Positions 1 through 10,063 of a DNA stretch of 64,000 nt are shown here, piece after piece. This DNA comes from Candidatus Kapaibacterium sp. (lineage in GTDB: Bacteria; Bacteroidota; Ignavibacteria; Kapaibacteriales; UBA2268), in the NCBI GenBank assembly GCA_026390695.1, contig JAPLFL010000092.1, positions 1 through 64,000 of the forward strand, written 5' to 3'. The notes under the pieces are model-generated. The model did not search any database, was not told the origin of the DNA, and worked only from the letters and a program-made list of their open reading frames with translations. Each line of letters opens with the position of its first letter. Positions within the stretch are counted from its first letter, which is position 1. Made by a program: the position numbers and the translations under genes.

Positions 1-322
1 TGTCATTCCCGCGCATGCGGGAATCCCCTTCGAGTACAACGTAAAATTATTGAATACTGACTACTTATAGATTAAAAAAAAATGGAAAATTCCAAAATTC
101 TTTAATCCCTTAATCCCCAAAATTTTAGTTCAGACACAATTAGGGCAAAAAACTATGCAAAAGTATGCATAAGGCATTAATAGCCGCTGTTGGAGCATCA
201 TCTCGTTGCATAATGTACTATGCAAAAGTATGCATTTTTTCATTATAAGATGTGCAAATTATGCAAATTTGTTTATAAAGTTGAAGAAATAATGGAAAAA
301 TTTGTGCTTCTTTCATTAGGGG

Positions 323-450
323 ATTCCTGTATGCGCAGGAATGACAGCGCTACTTTTTGGGGGATTCCTGCATACGCAGGAATGACAGCGCTACTTTTTG
401 GGGGATTCTTGCGCATGCGGGAATGACAGCGCTACTTTTTGGGGGATTCT
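323..450. repeat. 41-bp tandem repeat (about 3 copies), each containing an ATTCCTGC..GCAGGAAT palindrome
   Basis: attcctgtatgcgcaggaat (323), attcctgcatacgcaggaat (364), attcttgcgcatgcgggaat (405), each followed by gacagcgctactttttgggg. Confidence 0.92.
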
Positions 451-593
451 TGCTTATGTGTAAATATGCCCTCTTGTAATTAATAATTCACAATTAATAA
501 TTATCCCGTTTTCCTTTGTAATTTAATTATTTTAAATTAGATTTGTAATTGGTATATTTTGTAGTTCAATTTTATTAACTTTGGAAATTTATT

Positions 594-1553
594 ATGAAGA
601 GTATTGCAGTACTGACCAGCGGAGGAGATGCACCCGGTATGAATGCCCATATTCGAGCCGTTACGAGATCAGGATTGTCTCGTGGACTTGATGTATGGGG
701 TGTAATCGGTGGTTTTTCCGGTCTGATCGAAGGTACAATGATCCAGTTAGATCGAAAATCTACTGCCAATATAATAGCATCAGGAGGTACAATACTCAAA
801 ACCAGCCGCTCAAAAGAATTTATGATGCCTGGCGGACGTGCGGCTGCTGCTCAGGTTCTGAAGGAAAAAAGAATTGACGGACTCATCTGTTGTGGCGGTG
901 ACGGCACATTCCACGGTGCTCACTTCTTAGGTCTTGAGCATGGAATTCAGGTAGTTGGAACACCCGGAACTATCGACAATGATATTTATGGCACACAATA
1001 TACCATAGGATATGATACGGCATTGAATACCGCCGTAGAAGCTATTGACCGAATTCGTGACACAGCAGATTCTCATGGCAGAGTGTTTATCATCGAGGTT
1101 ATGGGACGTCATGCTGGTTTTATCGCTATGGAAGTAGGAATTGCAAGCGGAGCAGAATATGTGGCCGTACCTGAGACTGTTACAAATTTAGATATATTAT
1201 ACCAACGAATACTTAAACAAGGCCGCCAGCGCAGAACTATTGTGATAGTCGGAGAAGGTGATGAACTGGGTGGCGCATATCAGATCGGTGCTGCAATGAA
1301 AGATAAATATGACATAGATGCTAAGGTTGCCGTTCTGGGGCATATTCAACGTGGTGGAAGTCCTACAGTTCGTGATCGCGTTTTGGGTAGTCACCTCGGT
1401 GTTGCAGCCGTGGATGCGTTAATTGATGGTATTACCGATGTGATGGTAGGCCGTGTACATGGAGAAATTGAATATACTCCTTTAGAAGATACTTGGTCAA
1501 AGCAAAAGCCATTAGAAAATTACATGATTGAGTTATCAGATTTACTAACTTAA
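594..1553 (+). CDS. pfkA: ATP-dependent 6-phosphofructokinase
   Basis: N-term MKSIAVLTSGGDAPGMNAHIRAV; GGDGT; PGTIDNDI; EVMGRHAGFIA motifs of the PFK family. Confidence 0.95.
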   Translation: MKSIAVLTSGGDAPGMNAHIRAVTRSGLSRGLDVWGVIGGFSGLIEGTMIQLDRKSTANIIASGGTILKTSRSKEFMMPGGRAAAAQVLKEKRIDGLICCGGDGTFHGAHFLGLEHGIQVVGTPGTIDNDIYGTQYTIGYDTALNTAVEAIDRIRDTADSHGRVFIIEVMGRHAGFIAMEVGIASGAEYVAVPETVTNLDILYQRILKQGRQRRTIVIVGEGDELGGAYQIGAAMKDKYDIDAKVAVLGHIQRGGSPTVRDRVLGSHLGVAAVDALIDGITDVMVGRVHGEIEYTPLEDTWSKQKPLENYMIELSDLLT

Positions 1554-1607
1554 TTTTTCTTATAATATATATAATTTTCAAGTTACCGACTTTTGCTTAA
1601 TAAAATT

Positions 1608-2495
1608 ATGATGAAAATAGCTTTATTTGAGAATTTCGGAAAAATTCAAGCCTTGCAATGTGCTGAAATTTCCGCTGAAAAATTAATTTCTTTCGGTGCT
1701 GAAATAGCTGCTACTCCCAAGATGCTTACTTCTTTCAGTTCCGATATACGAAATAAAATAATACCTCTTGAATTTCACGATTATGAGAAATATGCTGATG
1801 TCGTTATTTCTTTTGGTGGTGATGGAAATATGTTATCTGCCGGACGATTGTTATTAGGAACAGAAGTACCTATTATGGGAGTGAACGTCGGAAGATTAGG
1901 ATTCCTTGCTGAATTTACAATTAAAGGTTTGGATAAATCGCTACGAGACTTATATGAGGGGAATTATCGTCTGGTTGATCGTTCAGTTTTTGAATTGGAA
2001 TACAATGGTGAGAAATTTTTTGCATTAAATGATTTCGTTCTTGAAAAGAGCGATACTCCGCACATGATCACTGTTCAGGCTTATACTAATAATCACTTTA
2101 TTGGTGATTACCGCGTGGATGGAATTATTATTACAACCCCAACAGGTTCCACGGCCTATTCCCTGTCATGCGGCGGTCCGATTATAGCTCCATCGGCAAA
2201 GGTAATTTGCCTGACACCCATTTCGCCTCACTCTCTAACGCTAAGGCCGCTTGTGGTACCGGATTCTAATGACGTGCGCCTTGATTTATTATCTGCCGAA
2301 AATGGTGCTAATCTGGTTGCTGACGGACAAATTGTTGTTAAAATGAAAAAAAATGAGTCTGTAACCATCAGACAATCTTCATCAGAAGTTAAACTTATTA
2401 AACCTGTTGATAGTACTTATTATGATCTATTACGTGCAAAACTTCTTTGGGCAACTAATGCCGAAGATTTCAACGGGAAATCTACTAATTTTTAA
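1608..2495 (+). CDS. nadK: NAD kinase
   Basis: ISFGGDGNMLSAGR, GVNVGRLGFLAEF, TTPTGSTAYSLSCGGPI motifs; true start probably ATG at 1608/1611 rather than 1593. Confidence 0.93.
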   Translation: MMKIALFENFGKIQALQCAEISAEKLISFGAEIAATPKMLTSFSSDIRNKIIPLEFHDYEKYADVVISFGGDGNMLSAGRLLLGTEVPIMGVNVGRLGFLAEFTIKGLDKSLRDLYEGNYRLVDRSVFELEYNGEKFFALNDFVLEKSDTPHMITVQAYTNNHFIGDYRVDGIIITTPTGSTAYSLSCGGPIIAPSAKVICLTPISPHSLTLRPLVVPDSNDVRLDLLSAENGANLVADGQIVVKMKKNESVTIRQSSSEVKLIKPVDSTYYDLLRAKLLWATNAEDFNGKSTNF

Positions 2496-2510
2496 ATTTA
2501 TTATATACTT

Positions 2511-3506
2511 ATGAATCCAACTCATTTTATATGGAATGTGCATCCGACCGTAATTTCAATCGGACCTTTTTTAATTAATACAATATATCTGAGAATCGCT
2601 CTGTCTGCATTGCTAATAGGACAATTATTATATTATTTTATTAATATAAACAAGCTTGAAAAAAGTCGCAAAGATAATCTTTCATTATATATCATTTTGA
2701 ATTTTTTAATAATTATCACATTTCAATTTATTATAGCTAATCCCCTGAAATTCCACCCTGAGGTGCGCTGGTATGGATTATTGTTTGCTTTAGCGTTTAT
2801 ATTATGTTATTGGGTACTGCATTATGTCTATGTGCGAGAAGCCAAGCCACTGAAACAATTGGAAGTTTTGACAATTTATCTGATAACTGGAACTGTTTTA
2901 GGCGCCAGACTTGGGCATTGTCTATTTTATGAAGGAGCTTATTATCTTGCCAATCCGGTAGAAATTCTTTTTATATGGAACGGCGGACTCGCAAGCCACG
3001 GCGCTGGAATAGGAGTAACTTTATCTGTAATTTTATTTGCTTATCGGTACGGGAAAAGCGAACTGGTTTGGCTTATGGACAGGGTTTCCTTGGTCGTGCC
3101 TATAGCAGCAACATGTGTAAGATTGGGCAATTTTTTCAATTCCGAGATAATCGGTCGTCCGGCAGATGTTGCTTGGGCAGTTGTTTTTGCAAGATTAAAT
3201 GATGCAACTCCACGTCATCCGTCTCAGCTTTATGAAGCAATTGCTTATATTTTGATATTTATTTTCCTTTTTATAACTTATAAATCCTTTAAAACTGAAA
3301 TACCTAAAGGCAGAATAACCGGTTATTTCCTTACATTTTTATTCAGTGCTCGCTTTCTGATTGAATTTTTCAAAGAAAGGCAGGTCCCGTTTGAGCAATC
3401 TATGTCCGTTGATATGGGGCAGTTACTCAGTTTACCTTTCATAGCATTTGGTATCTTTATGCTGTGGTGGTCGTTCAGGAAAAAGACATTGAATGATGAG
3501 TTATGA
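2511..3506 (+). CDS. lgt: Prolipoprotein diacylglyceryl transferase with an atypical N-terminal insertion
   Basis: VRWYGLLFALAF, GARLGHCLFYE, GGLASHGAGIG, RLGNFFNSEIIGRP, HPSQLYEA motifs. Confidence 0.93.
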   Translation: MNPTHFIWNVHPTVISIGPFLINTIYLRIALSALLIGQLLYYFININKLEKSRKDNLSLYIILNFLIIITFQFIIANPLKFHPEVRWYGLLFALAFILCYWVLHYVYVREAKPLKQLEVLTIYLITGTVLGARLGHCLFYEGAYYLANPVEILFIWNGGLASHGAGIGVTLSVILFAYRYGKSELVWLMDRVSLVVPIAATCVRLGNFFNSEIIGRPADVAWAVVFARLNDATPRHPSQLYEAIAYILIFIFLFITYKSFKTEIPKGRITGYFLTFLFSARFLIEFFKERQVPFEQSMSVDMGQLLSLPFIAFGIFMLWWSFRKKTLNDEL

Positions 3507-3593
3507 GTTAGGAGTTATAAGTTATGAGTTAGGAGTTATGAGTTAGGAGTTATAAATTATGAGTTATGGGTTATGAGCTAGGAATTATGAGTC
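3497..3593. repeat. Degenerate tandem repeat of TTATGAGTTAGGAGTTATAAG type (about 21 bp), starting in the lgt stop codon
   Basis: gttatgagttaggagttataa / gttatgagttaggagttatga / gttaggagttataaattatga / gttatgggttatgagctagga. Confidence 0.85.
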
Positions 3594-3610
3594 TCAACAA
3601 GTTTGTTTTA

Positions 3611-3646
3611 TTTATAACATTTATAACATTTATAACATTTATAACA
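3611..3646. repeat. 9-bp tandem repeat (tttataaca)x4
   Basis: Direct reading. Confidence 0.9.
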
Positions 3647-3744
3647 TTCCTGCAAATTTGACTGACTCATTAACCTAATCGAATTTAATCTGTTTAATAA
3701 TTTTATAATCTTCTATTCATTTTAAAATTAATTGTAATCATTTT

Positions 3745-4581
3745 ATGCTACAAAATACTTGTAAAATATGTAATTCCAAAAAGATAAATCAGATTAAGCT
3801 TTATAATCAGGAATTTATCAAATGTGAAAACTGTACTATTGTTTATAAAGCTCAAATCCCGGAAAATGATCTACTTAATAACTATTATAAAAAAGATTAC
3901 AAACTTATAGGCGATGAAATAATCGAAACCGAATTTCGCCGTTTATTCCGTGCCACAGAGCAATTAGAGCTTATTAATCTAATTCACAATTATATCCAGG
4001 CTCCAGCTAAAATAATTGATATTGGTTGTGACAATGCTTTTTTTTTAGATACTGCACGTAGATTTGGTTTTGAAGTTACTGGAATTGAGTTGTCTCAAAG
4101 AGCCAGACTATATGCGGAGCAATCCGGAATTCAAATTTTGCAAAGCACCAATGAAACAACGGAGTTGTTTGATTTTGCCATTATGAACCATTCTCTTGAG
4201 CATTTCACTGATCCTGTAACTTTTTTGAGTGAATTGAAAAAAAAATTAAATCAGAATGCATATATTTTAATTCGAGTTCCTGATTTTGACTCAATTTATA
4301 GAAAAATATTTGGAAAAAGATGGATTTGGTTTCAACCAGACAAGCATATATTCCACTTTAATTCTAAATCATTATCAGCAGCGCTAAATAATGCCGGTTT
4401 CGATATCATTTCTCTATTAAGACATAGTCCCAATAATAGATTTACAAAATATTTGTATTATATTTGTAAAACCTTTTTCAAAAAATATTATAACAACAAA
4501 ATCAGCCTTAAAAAAGCCATAGCTCGTCATTATGAGGATTTAACAGGACGAGAAATTCTTTTAATTGCAAAAATAAAATAA
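3745..4581 (+). CDS. Class I SAM-dependent methyltransferase with N-terminal zinc-ribbon-like CxxC...CxxC
   Basis: CKIC...CENC; IIDIGCDNAFFLDTARRFGFEVTGIELS; HSLEHFTDPVTFLSEL. Confidence 0.85.
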   Translation: MLQNTCKICNSKKINQIKLYNQEFIKCENCTIVYKAQIPENDLLNNYYKKDYKLIGDEIIETEFRRLFRATEQLELINLIHNYIQAPAKIIDIGCDNAFFLDTARRFGFEVTGIELSQRARLYAEQSGIQILQSTNETTELFDFAIMNHSLEHFTDPVTFLSELKKKLNQNAYILIRVPDFDSIYRKIFGKRWIWFQPDKHIFHFNSKSLSAALNNAGFDIISLLRHSPNNRFTKYLYYICKTFFKKYYNNKISLKKAIARHYEDLTGREILLIAKIK

Positions 4582-4695
4582 GAATATTATCAAAAACTCT
4601 AATCTAATTTATGATTCATATCTCTTCAGTATGTGTCGAATTTAAAAAGTGGCTGTAATATCGTTTCCTACTTGAAGGCTGTCATTTGTGCGCAT

Positions 4696-4825
4696 GAGAC
4701 TGTGTGAAAACGATGAAATTCCAATGGATTGTCATTCCCGCGCATGCGGGAATCACCTTCTATTACCAATCAGGGGATTCCTGCATTCACAGGAATGACA
4801 GAAATTGAAGTTTTCACACAGTCTC
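4696..4825. repeat. Nested inverted-repeat element: 16-bp outer IR enclosing two smaller palindromes
   Basis: gagactgtgtgaaaac (4696-4711) vs gttttcacacagtctc (4810-4825), perfect; inner attcccgcgcatgcgggaat (4734-4753) and attcctgcattcacaggaat (4777-4796). Confidence 0.85.
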
Positions 4826-5043
4826 GCATGCGGGAATGACAATAATTCCTTTCATTAAGGAAATGATATAAGAGAGATTCTTCACTTCGCTCCAAATGAC
4901 ATTTTTGGTAAATATTCAACCTACGAGACAGCCTCAACAAGAATAAAAATCACTGAAATTAACAAGAAAATAATTTTTTTGCTCACAATAATATTTATTC
5001 GATGAAAAGACTTCTAACTCTTAAATTTTATGAACTTTATAAA

Positions 5044-5703
5044 CTAACTAAAAGAGGATTGCGAATAGTTAGAACTACCGCCACTTCGACCGAATATTTT
5101 TCTGAAAACCCAGCGTATAATTACTACTAAAGCTATTATAAGAACGATTGATAGAATTACATTCCCGAATGAAAATGTCGGAGGATATGCGCTGACAGTA
5201 CCATCAGGATTATTTATATAAGTCGGAGAAGAATAATAAAATGCAGGATGGAATGGTGTGTGCCAATACCAAGGGCGATAACCCATCATATAACCCATCA
5301 TCAAACCATCAGTAAAGCCACCGTACTGATGAATTACGTAATTGCCACGAACTCCGCTAACAGAGCCCGGGGCTAATGATTTGCGCGGAGCCCCGTATTT
5401 TGAAGTATAGTGATTATTATAGGCTGGAGAACTGCTCATCGACCTATTGCCGCCAAATGAACTTCCACCGGTTGCTGGAGCAGTTGAGCGTGATGAAGGA
5501 TTATTAAATGAACTTCGTGGACTCGGAGCACTTGATTTTGGTGCAGAATAACTGCGTGATCCACCAAAACTTCTTCCTCCACCACCTCTGGAGCCACCAA
5601 AAGAGCCCTTTGAAAATGTAAATTCAGGTAAAATAGACATACCCAAGAAAAGAGCAATAAAAAAAATAGTTTTATATTTCGATAACAGTAAATTCATTTT
5701 CAT
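5044..5703 (-). CDS. Exported Gly/Ser-rich membrane protein of unknown function
   Basis: Signal-like N-term, GSFGGSRGGGGRSFGGSRS low complexity, C-terminal TM helix. Confidence 0.65.
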   Translation of the reverse strand: MKMNLLLSKYKTIFFIALFLGMSILPEFTFSKGSFGGSRGGGGRSFGGSRSYSAPKSSAPSPRSSFNNPSSRSTAPATGGSSFGGNRSMSSSPAYNNHYTSKYGAPRKSLAPGSVSGVRGNYVIHQYGGFTDGLMMGYMMGYRPWYWHTPFHPAFYYSSPTYINNPDGTVSAYPPTFSFGNVILSIVLIIALVVIIRWVFRKIFGRSGGSSNYSQSSFS

Positions 5704-5729
5704 AACAAACTTCTAAAATAATTATTAAA

Positions 5730-6206
5730 TTAAAAAACACTTTCTGTGGACATCGTGTCATCTTCATTTCTGAAGGTAATTTCAGCTTTAAAATCAACAT
5801 GAGTATCAACTTTCTTGGCGGCTGTAAAAAGGCTCTTAAAGCCACTAATGTGATTTGGTGCTTTAATGTGAATAAATAAACTCACTATCCCGTCCAATGT
5901 TTCCTGATTATAGAAGACTTGAGTATTTTCTATATCCCCATTGGATTCAATAGTTAACATCTGCAACTGTTCGGCTTCTTCCTCATCAAATGGAGGATCA
6001 GTAATTTTAATTTTATCGAAATAATCAGTAAAAATCTGTTTAGTGTATAGATTTTTATCTGAACCTTCATATTGAATCACCGCATCAAATGCACCGTCTT
6101 CGTCGATATTAAGAAAAACTTCTTTAACACCGCTTATTGTTTCACCATTTAAATATAAAGCAGTTTTTTCGAGTCTGCCATTGCTTTCTATTGAAAATGT
6201 AGCCAT
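5730..6206 (-). CDS. Hypothetical protein with two internal repeats
   Basis: FSIESNGRLEKTALYLNGETISGVKEVFLNI repeated as LTIESNGDIENTQVFYNQETLDGIVSLFIHI. Confidence 0.65.
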   Translation of the reverse strand: MATFSIESNGRLEKTALYLNGETISGVKEVFLNIDEDGAFDAVIQYEGSDKNLYTKQIFTDYFDKIKITDPPFDEEEAEQLQMLTIESNGDIENTQVFYNQETLDGIVSLFIHIKAPNHISGFKSLFTAAKKVDTHVDFKAEITFRNEDDTMSTESVF

Positions 6207-6294
6207 TAATAATCCTTAATTAAAATAAAAATACGTCATTTCGACGAAATTGTTTCAAGTCTATTTTATTTATCACCCGAAAATTATTTATAGA

Positions 6295-7431
6295 TTAAGG
6301 AGTGAAAGTAACGACCTTGGCTCCTTTAGATGCATCTTCTTTAGCTTTTATTAATTGAGTTCGGATATATTTAGCGGATTTATTTGCTACAATCTCCATT
6401 TTTATATTAACAGCAGCATAAGTTTCTTTTTCAAATTGATTTTCATTATTTCTCCAAATATCATAAAGCATTGCACCTTCATAGTCTGAGCTTGTTTCTA
6501 CTTCGTTAACACCAGTTGCACCTTTAAAAGTATTCTCACCAATCCACGCATCCAGAGGCTGCCCTTTTACAAAGATTGAGGAATTATTATTTGTGAAAGT
6601 ATTCTTGGAAATATCAACGATTCCGCTAATTCCCAGAAGAGCAAGTCCTGCAGTCTTTGATCCTGAAATCTGATTATTTCTGATTTTTGAATTATCGACC
6701 GTTACTTGTTTATTATTTCCAAAACAAATACCATAGCCATCGGTTGATTTAATTACATTTCCGGCACTAACTCCTATCATATTCTGCTCCATTCCAATAT
6801 CCTTAGGATTAAGCATTATCCCTATACCACCGGTTATTTCATTAGAGTTTTTATAAGATCTGATTTCTTCTATCATATTTTTATTCAAATCACAAAATAA
6901 TGGACCATCAAAGTATATTCCCCAATTGCAATTCTGAACATTAACTTTTTCAATTGAAATTTTACTGGTTCCAAAAGCGCAATAGATGCCGGCACCGACT
7001 ATTTCGTTGAGATTCAGATCAACAATGTTTAGAAAGTTCTTAATTGTCAAATCCGAGACTGATACCTGATAAGCAAGAATGCTAATGGCATTTTTGGGGA
7101 ATCGTGCGATAGAATCATTTTTCCTTAAAAAAGAGCCATCAATCACTGGTGAATGAGTCCCAAGGATACTTAATCCATTTTTATCATGTCCAATAATAAC
7201 TGACTCTGGATAAAAAAGTTGATTAGAATTTTTTCCTTGTCCTTCAATAACGATTTTATCGCCACCAGAGCTGTAATTAATAGCTTGTTGAATTGTTTTA
7301 AAGGGATTTTTAGCACTATTATCAACTTTACCCTTTAAATCATTACCTATTTCGGAATTTACATAAACTACGGCTGCATTCAAACGAATAGATAAACAAA
7401 GGATCAGTGCCGCAAAATAAAATATTTTCAT
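6295..7431 (-). CDS. Secreted right-handed parallel beta-helix repeat protein
   Basis: Signal peptide MKIFYFAALILCLSIRLNA; GNDLKGKVDNSAKNPFKTIQQAINYSSGGDKIVIEG (DUF1565/NosD-like start) then beta-helix-like N/G-rich repeats. Confidence 0.75.
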   Translation of the reverse strand: MKIFYFAALILCLSIRLNAAVVYVNSEIGNDLKGKVDNSAKNPFKTIQQAINYSSGGDKIVIEGQGKNSNQLFYPESVIIGHDKNGLSILGTHSPVIDGSFLRKNDSIARFPKNAISILAYQVSVSDLTIKNFLNIVDLNLNEIVGAGIYCAFGTSKISIEKVNVQNCNWGIYFDGPLFCDLNKNMIEEIRSYKNSNEITGGIGIMLNPKDIGMEQNMIGVSAGNVIKSTDGYGICFGNNKQVTVDNSKIRNNQISGSKTAGLALLGISGIVDISKNTFTNNNSSIFVKGQPLDAWIGENTFKGATGVNEVETSSDYEGAMLYDIWRNNENQFEKETYAAVNIKMEIVANKSAKYIRTQLIKAKEDASKGAKVVTFTP

Positions 7432-7923
7432 CAGATTTATACTCCATAAATAAAAAATCATTTTTCAACATGCAATTTAACGAAACAAATTACCAAAAAA
7501 TTGCACGAAAAAAAATAATCAAATTCCGAGCCAAAAAATCTCATTTTGAGACGTTAAACTCATGTAAACAAAATCCTATTTTCTATTTTCAATTATGAAA
7601 TAATAAACATTAATATCATAAATAGAATAAAAATTATTGATAAGAGCGTTAATGGTGATAATTTTTCCATATTCTCCCCCTTTATATCGAATATATTACA
7701 TATAAAGAAACACTTAAAGTGGAAAAAGGTTACATAGTTAATTTTTGTACTTGTGCTGTCTCATAAGTTTCGTTCTGTCTTTCCAGGGTATGACAATTTT
7801 TGTAAAATTTTTTCTTTTAATATAGCCTCAAAGAGAAACTTAAAAATAAAGATTGAGAGAATGAAATAAGCTCTCCCCAACCCCATTCAAAAAAATAATT
7901 ACTCGATTATTGCACTGGCAGCT

Positions 7924-9282
7924 TTAAAACTGATAAGCAATACCACCTGTAAATATATTAAATTTTGAAATATTGTAATCAAGAAATATTGAAAACCCCT
8001 TGAACTCTTTGACTAATCCTATATTAAAAATAAAATTATTACTCTTCAAATCAACTGTTGTAGATTGGGGGGCTTTGTCTCCGGGGTAGCCTGGTCTGGG
8101 TTTTGGATTCAACTTCTGTTCGGGAGGCAATGAGTCTGACGGTGGAAGAAGTCCAATTTGCATTTGAATAGATAAAGGTAAATAATATAAATAATCCGAA
8201 TGAACTTTGAGCATGCCGTAAGAAATGCCACCATAGACCGTGAAATCAGCGTCGTAATCTTCTTTTTTTATATTTTGCAAAGATGATTGCTCAGAAAAAA
8301 TATTTACATCTTTACTGAATTGAAGATTAAAGTTCCAAAATGTTCCCTTGGCACTCAATTCCGAATTTGTTAAACCTACATTATTTTTCAGATAAGTTCC
8401 TTGATAAACGGCTTGAACAGCAAGATCAAAATATCTTTCTGGAAAATATTGGGATATACTGTGCTTCAAACCAAATCCCCAAAATGCGAAATTACCGATA
8501 TTCGGCCCCATATCAATTAATGGGATAACTCTGATCAATGCTTCTGTTCCGAACAATGATCCTATTTCAATTTGCGGAATTCCAGTCAATATTGTATTAA
8601 TAGAAACACCATCCGGCATAAAAAAAGCGTTTGGAATGCGTCCCATTGCGGAATCAAGTTTCAGAGCCATTCCCGGAGCACTTGCCAAAATCAGGTTGTA
8701 AATATTTAATCCGCCAGGTGCATAGTTATGCATTAAAAAACGCAATGTATTTGAATCTAACATAATAGGAGTTGCTTTGCCACCTAAAATAGTAGGTTCA
8801 GTTGCTGGGATTTTAATACTATCTTTGGCAATTCCATCACCCACAACTAATTTAAAAGCATAAAGTATCAGACCACTTGTATCGAGAATTGTAACTTTTT
8901 TTGTGAAAAAATCATAAGTCATATATTTACTTAATTTATTCAAATCGAAAGAATCTGTCGGGAATATTGGTTTATATGTTTTCATATCTTTTCTGGTAAA
9001 TCCCATCATTCCGTTAATGCTTAGACGGAAATAAGGTTTTTTAACTTCCTTTGGAACATAAGCACCACTGTAGAAGCGCGAATTTGATGTTGCGTTAATA
9101 ACTTCAACCATTGGTTGCAGATAGGCAACTCCATTTTGAGTAAATATATCTTTTGTTAAACTTTTGCATAATTTCAGAATATTTTGGTCAACATGTGGCA
9201 TTGTTGAATCATATGTCGTTTGTGCCAGGCTAACCGTTACAAAAATAGCACAAGAAAATAGAATATATATGATTTTTTTCAT
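7924..9282 (-). CDS. Exported probable outer-membrane beta-barrel protein
   Basis: Signal peptide MKKIIYILFSCAIFVTVSLAQ; amphipathic strands; C-terminal ...NIFTGGIAYQF ends in aromatic residue. Confidence 0.65.
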   Translation of the reverse strand: MKKIIYILFSCAIFVTVSLAQTTYDSTMPHVDQNILKLCKSLTKDIFTQNGVAYLQPMVEVINATSNSRFYSGAYVPKEVKKPYFRLSINGMMGFTRKDMKTYKPIFPTDSFDLNKLSKYMTYDFFTKKVTILDTSGLILYAFKLVVGDGIAKDSIKIPATEPTILGGKATPIMLDSNTLRFLMHNYAPGGLNIYNLILASAPGMALKLDSAMGRIPNAFFMPDGVSINTILTGIPQIEIGSLFGTEALIRVIPLIDMGPNIGNFAFWGFGLKHSISQYFPERYFDLAVQAVYQGTYLKNNVGLTNSELSAKGTFWNFNLQFSKDVNIFSEQSSLQNIKKEDYDADFTVYGGISYGMLKVHSDYLYYLPLSIQMQIGLLPPSDSLPPEQKLNPKPRPGYPGDKAPQSTTVDLKSNNFIFNIGLVKEFKGFSIFLDYNISKFNIFTGGIAYQF

Positions 9283-9315
9283 CAGATTCCTAAGAAAGAT
9301 TAATGGAATTGAAAT

Positions 9316-9504
9316 TTATTTAATAAACTTTTTCTTTATTATTATATAAAACATTGGTGTAAGTACAAATACACCAATTATAACAGGTAAAGAAAAAAGC
9401 ATGTGCAAAAATATTGTTGTTGCAAAAAACATTAATTTTAAAATCAAGTAAACGGAAACTATAGCCAATGTGAGAGCGATTGTCCAAGTTATTACAGATT
9501 TCAT
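9316..9504 (-). CDS. Small membrane protein
   Basis: Two hydrophobic segments; short ORF in an operon-like position. Confidence 0.4.
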   Translation of the reverse strand: MKSVITWTIALTLAIVSVYLILKLMFFATTIFLHMLFSLPVIIGVFVLTPMFYIIIKKKFIK

Positions 9505-9550
9505 AATTCCCTCAAAATTTTAATAAACTATTTTTTACTGTTAAAAATAC

Positions 9551-9919
9551 TTATTTATTGGATTTAATATAATGCTCCAATTTCGTTATAGAATTGATAG
9601 TCTTACTGGTTGCAAGTGCATATTCGGTTCCATAATTTGTTACCATACTTTCTGCTAACTCATCCTCCCCGTTTATTTTTAACTTAACAACATTTGCAGC
9701 ACAAATATGGAAATGAGCATGATTCGCTTTTAATTCTTCAAACACAGGTACACCGGAATATTCAAAAGACCCTTGACTGTAAATCCAGATTCCGAGCTCA
9801 CATTGATTGTCTTCTGTTATTATTTGAGGATCCAGATTTTCTAATTTATTATTTTTAATAAAATCAACAAGATTCTTTTTCCAACGGAGATGAACCTCTA
9901 TTGCGTTTGTTAAATCCAT
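9551..9919 (-). CDS. Stand-alone CZB (chemoreceptor zinc-binding) domain protein
   Basis: HLRWKKNLVDFI ... CELGIWIYSQG ... HAHFHICAANVV matches the His/Cys pattern of CZB domains. Confidence 0.75.
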   Translation of the reverse strand: MDLTNAIEVHLRWKKNLVDFIKNNKLENLDPQIITEDNQCELGIWIYSQGSFEYSGVPVFEELKANHAHFHICAANVVKLKINGEDELAESMVTNYGTEYALATSKTINSITKLEHYIKSNK

Positions 9920-10063
9920 GCATAATCCTTAATTAATCAAAAAAACACGCATTAATGTAAACAATAAAATTACTACCATACTAAAATAAACATTTTTTAC
10001 TAACTAACAAATAAAAAAAAGGCATTGATTGAAAATGAATTCATTATCCCTAATATAATTCTT

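Noticed and set aside
220-426. 68-aa ORF at the left edge
   Set aside because: Runs through the 41-bp palindromic tandem repeat.
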